Part shown: positions 1 to 8,011 of the stretch, in pieces
Numbering within the stretch: the first letter of the stretch is position 1
Layout of the letters: the number at the start of each line of letters is the position of its first letter
From: a virus
Strand: one strand, 5' to 3'
Length of the DNA: 20,440 bases
IMG/VR virus record: IMGVR_UViG_3300021963_000812
Location: 1-20,440 of that record
Translations under genes and position numbers: made by a program
The notes under the pieces: generated by a model
Databases searched by the model: none
What the model was told of the DNA's origin: nothing
The model's input: only the letters and a program-made list of their open reading frames with translations

Positions 1-24
1 ACGGCACTTTTTTGATTTGGTCAT
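1..24 (-). CDS. Possible start of next phage gene (partial)
   Basis: An ATG at 24-22 opens a frame of eight codons (M-T-K-S-K-K-C-R) that runs off the left edge of the window. It lies about 43 bases downstream of the stop of the 112-aa gene, on the same strand and in the same tight operon spacing. A GAGG sits only one base before the ATG, too close to be a good ribosome binding site. Nothing can be said about function. The call rests on position alone. Confidence 0.3.
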
Positions 25-67
25 GCCTCAACTCATCCGCGAGCGGTTGAGCAGGAGCAAGCCAAAA

Positions 68-406
68 CTAAACGTCAGCCGCGTCCGACAGGTCGATCTC
101 CTGCTCCACGAGTGAGCGCACCTTGACGCTCTTCGCCGCTGCGTAGAGTTGCGCCACCACGTTGCCGCCGGCAGTCGCCAGCGCGTCTCGACCGAGATAT
201 TCGTCGAACTCTGCGTCCAGTAATTGCACGAGCGCGATCACTGCGAGCGGCAGATCAGGTCGAGCCTGCGCGTGTGCCGCATCCAAAAAGAGAGTGACGT
301 GCGCCGTCAGCGATTTCTCGCGCCGGTTCATTTCGTAGCTGTCGCCGACGCGAATGTAGTTTCCGCTGATTCCGTTCGGTAGCGTGATTGATTTTTGGAG
401 TGCCAT
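68..406 (-). CDS. Conserved-looking phage protein after the tail tip gene, function unknown
   Basis: This encodes 112 residues and starts three bases after the stop of the J-like tail tip gene (TGA-TTT-ATG), so it is almost certainly translated from the same message. The N-terminal half (about residues 1-45) is polar and beta-like. The rest looks helical and rich in Ala, Leu and acidic residues, with no signal peptide or membrane segment. I do not recognise the family. Position directly after the tip protein suggests a small tail or fibre accessory protein, or the first gene of the next module; this is inference. No Shine-Dalgarno-like sequence precedes the start. Confidence 0.75.
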   Translation of the reverse strand: MALQKSITLPNGISGNYIRVGDSYEMNRREKSLTAHVTLFLDAAHAQARPDLPLAVIALVQLLDAEFDEYLGRDALATAGGNVVAQLYAAAKSVKVRSLVEQEIDLSDAADV

Positions 407-409
407 AAA

Positions 410-2962
410 TCAGGTGCCGATTAAGCCATGCCCAGCCGTGCTGTCGAGATCGTCGATCAGAGCCTTGACCCGCTCTGCCAGTTGCTCGGTGGTCACGGTC
501 GAGGTCGCGAACGTCGTCCGCGTCGCCGTGCCTGTGGCCGTGCTCCAGCCGGTCTTGCGCGTGCTCAGAACTCGGCTCGACTGGATGTAGACTTCGCCGT
601 TCGTGTAATCAATTCGCAGCTTCTGCGTCGTGCCGGAAAAGACTCGAAAATTTACGTTCTTCACATCGACCGCTGTCGTTGCTCCGCTGATGCCGCTGCT
701 CGCATCGTTTGCGAAAAAGTTCGTGGCACCGACTGCGCTCTGCCCGATGGTCGAGCCGCCGGTGATCGCAACGCTCGACGATTCCTGCTCCGCCATATTG
801 CCAGTGCCGTAAGTGATGGTCAATGCGGCTGGAAAAGTTGAGTCCGTGACATAGCTGGAGGACGCTCCGCTGCGTGACACTGCGCGAATCTGCCACTCCT
901 CGCCGGCTGATGCATTGATTTGCGCGCCGTAATACCACTGCGAATTTTTAGAAGCATCGACCTTCCAAAGAACCGGACCACCGCCTCCAGCGGTCGTCCG
1001 CATTTCATAATAAGCGACGTCAGGACTGGTCGATTTTGTCCATGCCAAAACTCCTGCAAAATATTTTATTCCCGAAGCGACGTCGAATACAGGCGCCACT
1101 CCATCCATATATCCTGACGCCGTCGTGCTCGCAACGCTCGTCGGAGCGTTGACCGTAGTGCTTGCCGTAACATTGATACTGGCGCTCAAATAACTTGTCG
1201 AAACCTTGAAATATGACTCGCCGAAAATACGAACGTCGTAAGTCAGACCGATCTTCACGTCGCTGGAAATATAATCCAGCGTCTGATCTCCATCGACTTT
1301 CGACCACATCAAATAAGTCGTCGCGGTGTTTTCCTTGTATTCTATGCCCACGATTCCGCCGGATTGAATAAATGTTTCGGCCGGCGCAGTCCACGAAACT
1401 TTGATTCTCGGGAGAGCAGTTCCGTCGGCTTGAATGAGCTGCGTCGTTCCGTTTGCCGTCAGCGTTAGATTGGTCGGAGCGCTCAGAACGTAAGGATTCG
1501 GCAGTGTCGTGTTCGGAGAATCAGGAACTGCAACTTCGTCCGTCACGGTCCAGTCGTAGACGCTGGAAGCCGTCTCGCGCATCGTCATCTCAACGCCGAT
1601 CTGCGGCGGATTTCCATCGGTCGTGAAATGCCATTCCATCACCTCGAACACCTTGGAAGACCATCCAAGTTTCGTGTTCGTGATCATCACCGTATCGCCG
1701 GCGCGAAGCTGCATTGCCTCGAGCCGGAAGCGTGCGGTGAAAGTGATTTCCTCGCGCGCTCGGCGAAGCTCGATGACCGATAGACGCTGCGCGCACGACG
1801 AGGATGTCGTGAACGGGAGCACCACGTCGCGCCAGTAGCGCACGCTGTTGTCGGCAGAGTAATACGCGGCCGGCGCAATGGAAGGAAAGTCCGAGACCTG
1901 CCACTTGTTAGACTCCGAGACGTAGACGCCTTTTACCGCGTTGACGCGATCACGAGCACTCGTGCGCGTCTGCACGCTGATGCCGCTGGCGAAATGTTTC
2001 TCGGTCAGCGTGACGGTCGGGATGCGATAACCGGCAGCGTAGGGCACGATCTTGCCGCCCGAGTAGGCGATGAGACCACCCATCGCGGAAAGTAATTTGC
2101 CGATGTTCGCATCGGGCGATTCGCTCGTTGAGAGCACGCCGTTGCACTCGTAGCGGTCCTCGTAAGCCAGCGGAGAGACCGGCAGAATCTGAACTTGCTC
2201 CTCGCAAATGTTCGCTGCAGCAGTGATCGCCGTGTCGTCAATCTCGTTCGAGTCCATCCCGAGACCGAGGCTTTCGGTCAGGTAATCGCGCAAGCACAGA
2301 GCCGGATTCGCACTCCAGACCGTTGTCGTCGTGCGCGGATCGTAAACGGGTTTGCCCTTAACGATCGCCGAGATGTTCGGGATTCCGTTTGCGAAGACTT
2401 CCGTGTCCCAAGTGAGCTGCACGTAAATGTAGGAGATGCCGCGAAGCCGGTGCGCGCTCGTCCATTTTCCGTCAGTCAGTCCCGAGGTTGCGGACACGAG
2501 TTGCGGCTGTGCTACCTGCGCGCTGCCGCCGAGCTGCTTGTAGATTTCAGCCTTTCCGGTGAAGCGACCTTGAGCCGATGAGCCGGCGCCAGTCAGAGCG
2601 AGTTCGTCGCCGAAATAAACGTCGCCGATCTCTTCGACCTGATGACCAGCAAGCGCGACGACGATGTGCAGATACTCGTTCTTCGTTCCGGTCGTCGAAA
2701 TATAAACCATGACGCCCGAGACCTTCGCCGTGCCGTAGATAATCTGCCGCGAGGCAATCGGCGAACGCACCATTTGTCCGCGCTCAGACAATGACGAGTC
2801 CGCATAGCTCGGCATCTTAGGCGCGAGCAGCTTCGACGCGGCCATTGAAGCGGCCGTGATCGCGATAAAATTGAGCGTCGCGGTGATCGCCGTAGCGACT
2901 GCGACGCTTCCGAAAGCGTCCATCAGAGCGATCCAGACAACCGGATTTGCGAAAATTGGCAT
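410..2962 (-). CDS. Tail tip attachment protein, lambda gpJ-like
   Basis: This 850-aa protein is the largest complete product in the window and closes the tail module. Residues 5-50 form a hydrophobic, Ala-rich segment. Residues 64-120 contain the stretch RSPIASRQIIYG followed by EYLHIVVALAGHQVEEIGDVYF, a pattern I associate with the N-terminus of gpJ-type central tail tip proteins. A hub-like region follows to about residue 475. Residues 492-600 and roughly 605-715 look like two fibronectin type III-like domains. The C-terminus (about 800-850) has TRKTGW and then QLAERVKALIDDL...HGLIG, a helical ending I associate with trimeric phage fibre proteins. By family it would sit at the tail end, contact the host receptor and help open the path for DNA. 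It starts four bases after the stop of the NlpC/P60-like gene. The outer FN3 and C-terminal parts are the likely host-range determinants (inference). Confidence 0.9.
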   Translation of the reverse strand: MPIFANPVVWIALMDAFGSVAVATAITATLNFIAITAASMAASKLLAPKMPSYADSSLSERGQMVRSPIASRQIIYGTAKVSGVMVYISTTGTKNEYLHIVVALAGHQVEEIGDVYFGDELALTGAGSSAQGRFTGKAEIYKQLGGSAQVAQPQLVSATSGLTDGKWTSAHRLRGISYIYVQLTWDTEVFANGIPNISAIVKGKPVYDPRTTTTVWSANPALCLRDYLTESLGLGMDSNEIDDTAITAAANICEEQVQILPVSPLAYEDRYECNGVLSTSESPDANIGKLLSAMGGLIAYSGGKIVPYAAGYRIPTVTLTEKHFASGISVQTRTSARDRVNAVKGVYVSESNKWQVSDFPSIAPAAYYSADNSVRYWRDVVLPFTTSSSCAQRLSVIELRRAREEITFTARFRLEAMQLRAGDTVMITNTKLGWSSKVFEVMEWHFTTDGNPPQIGVEMTMRETASSVYDWTVTDEVAVPDSPNTTLPNPYVLSAPTNLTLTANGTTQLIQADGTALPRIKVSWTAPAETFIQSGGIVGIEYKENTATTYLMWSKVDGDQTLDYISSDVKIGLTYDVRIFGESYFKVSTSYLSASINVTASTTVNAPTSVASTTASGYMDGVAPVFDVASGIKYFAGVLAWTKSTSPDVAYYEMRTTAGGGGPVLWKVDASKNSQWYYGAQINASAGEEWQIRAVSRSGASSSYVTDSTFPAALTITYGTGNMAEQESSSVAITGGSTIGQSAVGATNFFANDASSGISGATTAVDVKNVNFRVFSGTTQKLRIDYTNGEVYIQSSRVLSTRKTGWSTATGTATRTTFATSTVTTEQLAERVKALIDDLDSTAGHGLIGT

Positions 2963-2965
2963 AGA

Positions 2966-3385
2966 TTAAATTTGCCAGCACCTCGCACCGTTGAGCGTCG
3001 CAAGCGGAGCGAAGATCAGTCCTGCGCGTCCTACGAAAGCGGAGCAGTGACCGAGATAAATCCCGATGGCGTTTCCGCGTCCGGTGTCCGCAACGATCAA
3101 ATCGCCACGCGAGCAACGCGTCGTTTCTACCTCGACGATGCCGCAGGATTTGCGCGCATCCAAAAGGATGCCACAAACTCCACCGAGCTTGCGCAGCAGA
3201 CGCATGGCAGACGCCGCAGAATCGTATTTGCCGCGAAGATCGGCAGCAGGGTCAACGCCAGTCACCATCTCCACCCAGTCGGCCGCAAACAGGCAGCAAT
3301 CGCTACTTCCCCAGACAAACGAAACGTCGCGCCGCTCCTCGATGTAAGCGGCAAGCAACGTCGGCCAATGATCAGCGCGCGTCAT
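2966..3385 (-). CDS. NlpC/P60-like tail tip protein (DUF6950-type)
   Basis: A 139-aa protein. Residues 24-36 read VWGSSDCCLFAAD; the Trp-Gly then Asp-Cys arrangement, with Cys30 as candidate nucleophile, is what small NlpC/P60-like phage tail proteins show. RGDLIVAD at 93-100 fits the next strand of that fold. His113 is a possible partner, but the pattern around it is weak, so peptidase activity is uncertain. Its place between the hub-like gene and the gpJ-like gene matches the lambda gpK and gene-transfer-agent order, where this protein helps local cell-wall penetration or tip assembly. The ATG overlaps the stop of the 218-aa gene (ATGA), implying translational coupling. Confidence 0.8.
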   Translation of the reverse strand: MTRADHWPTLLAAYIEERRDVSFVWGSSDCCLFAADWVEMVTGVDPAADLRGKYDSAASAMRLLRKLGGVCGILLDARKSCGIVEVETTRCSRGDLIVADTGRGNAIGIYLGHCSAFVGRAGLIFAPLATLNGARCWQI

Positions 3386-4038
3386 CGAGTGGTGTCCGGC
3401 TCCGATGTTTCAGATCCGCCGTTCCAGTTGGTGCTGTTGGTCTGGTTTTGATTGCCCCAGAAAATGGTTTTTTCTTGGATCGCGTTCACGAATTCCAGAC
3501 CGAGATCTGGTAGCGTGATCGAAGCGTAGGTCGGGAACAAGGTCTGTTGATCCTCGTCGGTGTATCGGATCTCACGCGTGCGCTTAAAATCAATGAGCTT
3601 GTTCTCCGCGCTCATCGTAATGAGCGAAGATTGCCCGTCGTCGCTGATTTGCATCACGTCCATGCGACCAGAAAAAACTGTGATCGGTGACGAGATGAGA
3701 CCGGCAGTCGGAGAGAGTGCTCCGAACATGATCGAGCACGCACGGCCTTGATAATCCTCTTCGAGCGCGTCGTAGACAAGCGCGGTCGGCACTCCTGATA
3801 ACTGCATCGTGATTCCTCGAGCTGCCAGATCCGTCGTTTCTTGCACCGGTGAAATCGTTCCGAGCGTGCCGAGACCGAGATATCCGGTGCCGTTGTAGGT
3901 CAGCGTGCCGTAGCCTGTCCAAAGGTAAAGCGGCGTGGAAAAGTCGAGTGACGCCATCAGGATCGGCGAGATCTGCGCGGTCGTTACCTGCGTCACCATG
4001 TCTGCCGAGATCGTCCTGCCGGCCGTTGTTATGCTCAT
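3382..4038 (-). CDS. Tail hub-like protein (DUF2163-like position and style)
   Basis: This encodes 218 residues, mostly beta-strand-like, with no membrane segment. It begins with residues that read as a short helix, then PILMASLDFSTPLYLWTGYG at 25-44. That opening (a surface or field line followed by a 'simple' beta domain) is typical of the small hub proteins that follow the distal tail protein in lambda gpL-like and gene-transfer-agent (DUF2163) tails. The C-terminal 25 residues are rich in Asn, Thr and Ser and probably flexible. It overlaps the preceding gene by ATGA, and a GAGGA nine bases before the ATG is one of the few plausible ribosome binding sites in the window. Function follows mainly from gene order; the family assignment is by eye. 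Confidence 0.75.
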   Translation of the reverse strand: MSITTAGRTISADMVTQVTTAQISPILMASLDFSTPLYLWTGYGTLTYNGTGYLGLGTLGTISPVQETTDLAARGITMQLSGVPTALVYDALEEDYQGRACSIMFGALSPTAGLISSPITVFSGRMDVMQISDDGQSSLITMSAENKLIDFKRTREIRYTDEDQQTLFPTYASITLPDLGLEFVNAIQEKTIFWGNQNQTNSTNWNGGSETSEPDTTR

Positions 4039-4616
4039 GTTGCTACGTCCTCTATGATCGAAAAGCTGATGCCGTAAATTGAAGCCAGATCAATCGCCCA
4101 CTCAGTCGAAGGTGACGTGAGCCGGAACACGCCCTTGGCGCTGGAGTAGGTGATCGGCGTGCTGACGGCGTAGCTTGAGCGCAGCACCGGGAACACCTCG
4201 ACCGACGAAGACGAGTTGACTTGAATCACCTTGTACAAGCTGGTCGAGATTTGCAGCCAGTCGCCGAGCGCGAACGATCCCGTGCCGCCTGAGTAAGTCA
4301 GCGTGGTAGCATTCGCGGTTGCAGTTGCGACGAGCAGCGTTCCGGTGACGCCTCCTCGATTGGTCGGGTTCGCGTAGTCTTGGAAATAAAATGTGCCGCG
4401 CTGAGCTGCGAGAAGGAACGAGATCATGGTCTCGGCATCAGCGCGCACCATCGGCGGACAATCTACGGCACCCATCCACGCTTGTCCCGGCCAGTTGTAT
4501 TGCTGCACCTGCATCGTGAACGGCGAGACGTTGCGAGCGACCGCCGAGACGCCCGTAAAGCTCAGGCGGCTTGCCTTAAACGGTGAAGGCGGCGAAAGCG
4601 GATAGGTTATAGCCAT
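4035..4616 (-). CDS. Distal tail / minor tail protein
   Basis: A 193-aa beta-rich protein with no signal peptide or membrane segment. It is the first gene after the tape measure and precedes the hub-like gene. In this position siphoviruses carry the distal tail protein (lambda gpM or DUF2460 type), which joins tube to tip. Visible features include a paired aromatic region QQYNWPGQAWMGAVDCPP near residues 38-55 and a central stretch around residue 100 with GSFALGDWLQI that resembles small beta domains of tail-tip proteins. AAGGA sits about eight bases before the ATG and is a reasonable ribosome binding site. The role is inferred from order more than from a sequence signature. Confidence 0.75.
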   Translation of the reverse strand: MAITYPLSPPSPFKASRLSFTGVSAVARNVSPFTMQVQQYNWPGQAWMGAVDCPPMVRADAETMISFLLAAQRGTFYFQDYANPTNRGGVTGTLLVATATANATTLTYSGGTGSFALGDWLQISTSLYKVIQVNSSSSVEVFPVLRSSYAVSTPITYSSAKGVFRLTSPSTEWAIDLASIYGISFSIIEDVAT

Positions 4617-4628
4617 GATGTTTTCCTT

Positions 4629-5912
4629 TTAGGCGAACGCTGCGCGATACGATCCACCACGGCGCACCATGTCGGGAATCTCGGCCTTAAGCCGCTTGCG
4701 TTCCTGCTCAAGAATCGGCGCAAGATCGGAGCGCGAGACGCCGCTTGCGATGTTGTAGGTGACGTTGATCGACGAGCCGCTAGATCGGCCGCCGCTTCCG
4801 CCTCCATTCGGAATGATGCTGCCGGATGAACTCGGAACGAAAAGCTCTGGTCCTTTTTCTCCGACGACGTAGGCGTTTCCGGCGCCTACGGGTCCACCTC
4901 CAGCGCGCATTCCTGCAATGAAATCTCCGATTCCTTTCGCAAACGGAGTCGTGACTTCCTGTTTGAAGACGAGGCGCAGTAGATCTTGCGCAAGTCCCTT
5001 GATGATCTCGCTCAAGTTTCCTCCAGAAATCGCAGCGTCTTCGAAGCCTTGTGCGATCGCTTGGCCTGCATCCGTTGCAAGCTGCCTTGATTCGGCGATC
5101 AAAGGGTTGAGCCTGCCATATATCTCAACCAACTGATCTTGCAGGATTATGCGCTTACTTTGATTATCTAGAGTCGTCAACGATAGCTGTCCCATTATAT
5201 CGGACTCTTTCGCTTTAAGCCCAATTATCTTTTCACTAACAGAAACTTCTTCGACATACATTTTGCTTTGAGCAACGCCCAAAGCCTCTCTCGATTTCAT
5301 GTAGCTCTCGTTCACGGAAAAAAGGTTTTGCGCGACTCCTATCTCAATGCCTTTTGCCTTGTTGATTTCTTGCTGATACTTCAGCGGATCGGTTCCTTTG
5401 ATCGCTTCGGCATTGGCTCGGATTTGCTGCGCTCTCTTTTTGTCCAACTCGATTGCCTGAGATTGTCCAAGTCCGACATTTTGTAACTGCTCATCGAGAT
5501 TTGCTGCCTCTTGAGCGCCTAACTTCAACGCGTCGGCATCTCGCAGGAGTCTAATTTCTAATGCTTTTGCAGCAATATCACCTTCTGTGAATACGCCTGC
5601 TAAATTAGCCGCAGCCAACGCAAGTGTTCTCTGGATTGCCATTGCAGCATCATCAGCGAATCCAGTTGCGACTGTCAGTTCGTCCAGATCTTCAGACGTA
5701 AGACCAAGCCTCTTTGCATTTTTTTCTGCGTCTTCAAGCGACGCGTCCATCCGTTTAATTCCACCAACGACGGCGCCAAACCCGAAGAATGTCGCCATCC
5801 CAACGCCGACTTGCTTGGCCGTCGTGTGCATCTTCGACATCTTATTCTGCACGCTCGCGAAAGCCTGTGCGGTCTGGTCCACCGCCTTCAGTTGAAATGT
5901 TGCGCTTGCCAT
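4629..5912 (-). CDS. Tail tape measure protein (short)
   Basis: A 427-aa protein that sets tail length and is ejected ahead of the DNA. Residues 1-60 start with a beta/alpha segment (FQLKAVDQTAQAF) and a small hydrophobic patch at 36-52. Residues 60-280 are almost entirely helical and suited to coiled coil. The most diagnostic part is residues 335-370: a Gly-rich turn, then AYVVGEKGPELFVPSSSG, a hallmark of tape measure C-terminal regions. The last 45 residues have the usual NVTYNI strand and a basic Arg/Lys-rich end. At 427 residues it is short for the family and implies a short tail. ATG begins one base after the stop of the frameshifted chaperone frame. GC content drops in the coiled-coil part (see findings). 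Confidence 0.92.
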   Translation of the reverse strand: MASATFQLKAVDQTAQAFASVQNKMSKMHTTAKQVGVGMATFFGFGAVVGGIKRMDASLEDAEKNAKRLGLTSEDLDELTVATGFADDAAMAIQRTLALAAANLAGVFTEGDIAAKALEIRLLRDADALKLGAQEAANLDEQLQNVGLGQSQAIELDKKRAQQIRANAEAIKGTDPLKYQQEINKAKGIEIGVAQNLFSVNESYMKSREALGVAQSKMYVEEVSVSEKIIGLKAKESDIMGQLSLTTLDNQSKRIILQDQLVEIYGRLNPLIAESRQLATDAGQAIAQGFEDAAISGGNLSEIIKGLAQDLLRLVFKQEVTTPFAKGIGDFIAGMRAGGGPVGAGNAYVVGEKGPELFVPSSSGSIIPNGGGSGGRSSGSSINVTYNIASGVSRSDLAPILEQERKRLKAEIPDMVRRGGSYRAAFA

Positions 5913-5913
5913 T

Positions 5914-6386
5914 TTATTTCGCGAGTTGGTTCCTGTGGTCTATGTAAGCAAGCCAGCCGTTCAATTCTTGAACCGGCATGGCAGCGACCTCGTGCGCAAA
6001 CTTTCCGAGGCGATCCGCGATGGCGTAAACGGCGAGGAAGTCGGAAGCGTCCCCACCGTGGATCAGTTTTTTAGTTCCTCGACCGTCGGCGCCTCCGTCG
6101 AGATGATCGAGTTCGCGACCCGTGCGACGATGTTGCTGTCAGCCTTGTTCAGCAGCGTCGGCTTGTGGTCGATGTCGAACAGCTTTTTCCCTTCAGCGTC
6201 GGACGCTTTGAGAATCAGAATATCGACGAGCAGCTCCATGTCGTTCTCTCGGCTCTTGCGGTAGAGCTTGTTCTTCTCCGAGAGCGTGACCGGCGTCGCG
6301 TAGATCGTGAGCTTCCACTCAGGCACCTCGATCGTTTTGGTGCCGAGTGAAGCGAAGTGTTCCCTGACAAGGTCGATTGCGTCCAT
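5914..6386 (-). CDS. Tail assembly chaperone, -1 frameshift product (G-T equivalent)
   Basis: Joining the 107-aa frame to the -1 frame at the slippery site gives a 157-aa protein. The added 50 residues run from the re-read cytosine at 6066 to a TAA at 5914-5916. They include LAVYAIADRLGKFAHEVAAM and then PVQELNGWLAYIDHR, which reads like the C-terminal T-type domain that recruits the tape measure protein in lambda gpGT. Without frameshifting, the 150 bases between chaperone stop and tape measure start would be the only sizeable empty stretch in an otherwise gap-free operon, and this frame fills it to within one base of the tape measure ATG. The presence of a heptamer, a sensible extension and the conserved position together make this strong; the frameshift itself has not been measured. 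Confidence 0.88.
6063..6386 (-). CDS. Tail assembly chaperone, short form (G equivalent)
   Basis: The zero-frame product is 107 residues, ending ELKN-stop. It has the shape of a siphovirus tail assembly chaperone: IEVPEWKLTIYATPVTLSE at residues 19-37, then a helical region, then ILKASDAEGKKLFD at 58-71, matching the 'D-x-x-G-x-x-LF' loop common in these proteins. By family it coats the tape measure protein during tail assembly and is not found in the mature virion. It lies between the tail tube and tape measure genes, as expected. No clear Shine-Dalgarno precedes the ATG, which lies eight bases after the tube gene's stop codon. Confidence 0.88.
   Translation of the reverse strand: MDAIDLVREHFASLGTKTIEVPEWKLTIYATPVTLSEKNKLYRKSRENDMELLVDILILKASDAEGKKLFDIDHKPTLLNKADSNIVARVANSIISTEAPTVEELKN
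6066..6072 (-). promoter_or_regulatory. Programmed -1 ribosomal frameshift site, A AAA AAC
   Basis: On the minus strand the last sense codons of the short chaperone frame are CTA AAA AAC, followed at once by TGA. A AAA AAC fits the X XXY YYZ rule for simultaneous tRNA slippage with exact codon phasing. A -1 slip avoids the adjacent stop and continues for 50 codons. I see no convincing downstream stem-loop or pseudoknot, which does not exclude the site because lambda G-T works without a strong one. Confidence 0.88.
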
Positions 6387-6394
6387 GCGTCACG

Positions 6395-6781
6395 TCACAC
6401 TGTCAAAGTCGAAAGCGTCCCATTTCCTTCGATGGAGATTGAGCCTTCGACCATGCCGTCAAACGCCGCATTGACATCAAACTTCGTCACTACGCCAGCG
6501 CCGCTGTAATAGGTCGCGGCCGCAGCGATGCCCATCGGATAGAGATTCACGGTCACGGACGAGCCGATGGAGCAAAGCACCTGACCGGCATCGATCGGGT
6601 CCCAGAATACATCGCCCGACACGCTGAAAGTTTTCATCGTGCCGCGACGCGTGCGATAGGTGTCGCCGATCACGCTATCTTCGACCGTGTCTGAGGAATG
6701 CGAGAGAGCGTAGTTTTTCAACTCGCCAATCGTAGTGGATGAGATTTTGACGGTGCCAGAGCGTCCGAGTGTGTTAGCCAT
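6395..6781 (-). CDS. Major tail tube protein
   Basis: A 128-aa protein, almost wholly beta-strand-like, starting MANTLGRSGTVKISSTTIG. Small tube proteins of siphoviruses have this N-terminal strand, a central loop with a conserved 'x-G-S-V-x-V-x-L-Y' style strand (here residues 72-82) and an ending of the type VEGSISIEGNGTLS (about 111-124), which lines the tube fold. It follows the gpU-like tail terminator and precedes the tail assembly chaperone, which is the standard order. It should polymerise into the tail tube around the tape measure. Only one base separates it from the preceding gene. No Shine-Dalgarno is visible; the region upstream of the ATG is A/T-rich. Confidence 0.88.
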   Translation of the reverse strand: MANTLGRSGTVKISSTTIGELKNYALSHSSDTVEDSVIGDTYRTRRGTMKTFSVSGDVFWDPIDAGQVLCSIGSSVTVNLYPMGIAAAATYYSGAGVVTKFDVNAAFDGMVEGSISIEGNGTLSTLTV

Positions 6782-6782
6782 G

Positions 6783-7214
6783 TTAATCGATTGTTAGATA
6801 AATGCAGTTGAAAGTATGCCGAGCGGTTCCCCAGCGTCTGTCCTCGTCCGGCTCTATTACATAATCCACGGACGTTAAATGCAGATCATCGCACGCTCCG
6901 CCAAGCGTCACGTCGGCCAGCATTGCGGCCTCGACCGCAGCCGAGCCGGTATCGAAGAGGTCGTCGATCAGGTAGGTGCCGCTTTCCGCTGTGAAATAAT
7001 CAACAACGAGTTCCAGTTGCCGGTATTGCGTGCGGTTGTTCGGAGCGAGCGTCCTGACCTCGATGCGCTCGGACACTGCGTAGATCGCAGCGGAAGGAAA
7101 GCTCACGCTGGCAATAGCGTTGTTCCGACCGCGTAAAATGTTGACGGTTGGGACGACGAGAGCCGCCGTGAGTTTCGTTGCGGCAGTGTTGCGGATGTCT
7201 GTGCGTGTGCTCAT
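6783..7214 (-). CDS. Tail terminator, lambda gpU-like
   Basis: A 143-aa protein with the layout of gpU-type terminators: an N-terminal helix (residues 1-20), a strand VNILRGR, then SFPSAAIYAVSERIEV at 38-53, a long strand QYRQLELVVDYFT at 63-75, a helix over 80-97, and a C-terminal VDYVIEPDEDRRWGTARHTF at 115-134. The last segment matches the charged 'D-D-x-x-x-x-W/x-A-x-x-x-F' ending known in this family. The protein caps the finished tail tube and prepares it for joining to the head. Its ATG overlaps the stop of the 266-aa gene (ATGA). Confidence 0.85.
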   Translation of the reverse strand: MSTRTDIRNTAATKLTAALVVPTVNILRGRNNAIASVSFPSAAIYAVSERIEVRTLAPNNRTQYRQLELVVDYFTAESGTYLIDDLFDTGSAAVEAAMLADVTLGGACDDLHLTSVDYVIEPDEDRRWGTARHTFNCIYLTID

Positions 7215-8011
7215 GCGGCTTCTTTAATTGGCATTGCTCCTCCGACCTTGGCGAATCCCAGATTGACTGCGCGGTTTGCCATGACTGCGGCCACCTTTCG
7301 TTCCGTCGTTTTGATCCGTGACGTTAGCACGGCATCAATTTTCGATTGGTAGTTCGGGATCTTTATATTGTAGGCGATGGCTTGAAGATATGGATTAGGA
7401 CCAAAGTTTGATCTTGAAAATCCGAACAGACCAGAGCCGCCAGCTTGCGGTTTTAGCTTGTCGGAGAACTTTTTGTAACGTGCTCCGGTCTTCTTTGCAG
7501 AAGAGTTCCAACCAGACACCGACCAACCGACACGATCTTCAATTTCTTTTCTGTATTTCTTGAAATCTGCTCCAAATGCCAGCGCGACAGCCTTGCCGGT
7601 GACACGTCCTCGAGAATTTCTGCGGCTCATGTGCTCTTGGCGGATGGCTCCTATGTTCTCCAGCAACTTCATCCCATAATATCCTTTCAGATTCGGATTC
7701 ATCAGAAGCTCGCGCATCTTCGCGATGTTTCTCGTGCGAGTATATTTCGCCATGGACTTGTAAAATCCGCCCTTCGTCGCCTTTGCTTCGAGATCCGAAT
7801 ATACAAGCGGCTGTGCCAGCTTTGAAAGGTCGCCTCGAACTGCGTTGACGCCTTGCTGCTTTGATTTCGGAGGAGTAAATTTGATCAGCGTCTGGAGTAT
7901 GTATTTTGCCTCCTCCTTGATCACGAGTCCGAGATCAACCTTGGCCGCGTTGGCAAGTTTAGCCAACGCCATCTCGAGTTTCGCAGTGTCCGCTTTGATC
8001 GAAAAGCTCAT
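7211..8011 (-). CDS. HK97 gp10-like neck / tail completion protein
   Basis: A 266-aa, strongly basic protein. The start (SFSIKADTAKLEMALAKLAN) is like HK97 gp10-type proteins, which begin with a short strand and a helix and sit between connector and tail terminator. The middle is unusually rich in Lys, Arg and Gly, and at 266 residues it is longer than typical gp10 proteins (about 110-170), so the central 100 residues look like an insertion. The gene lies in the expected place, directly before the gpU-like gene. It overlaps the stop of the 106-aa gene (ATGAG). The role in neck or tail completion is inferred from order and N-terminal style. Its DNA is visibly more A/T-rich than most neighbours. 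Confidence 0.68.
   Translation of the reverse strand: MSFSIKADTAKLEMALAKLANAAKVDLGLVIKEEAKYILQTLIKFTPPKSKQQGVNAVRGDLSKLAQPLVYSDLEAKATKGGFYKSMAKYTRTRNIAKMRELLMNPNLKGYYGMKLLENIGAIRQEHMSRRNSRGRVTGKAVALAFGADFKKYRKEIEDRVGWSVSGWNSSAKKTGARYKKFSDKLKPQAGGSGLFGFSRSNFGPNPYLQAIAYNIKIPNYQSKIDAVLTSRIKTTERKVAAVMANRAVNLGFAKVGGAMPIKEAA

Noticed and set aside
4868-4890. Perfect 8-bp inverted repeat CGTAGGCG / CGCCTACG in the tape measure gene
   Set aside because: No T-run follows, and it lies in coding sequence for the conserved GNAYVVGEKGPE region; probably chance.
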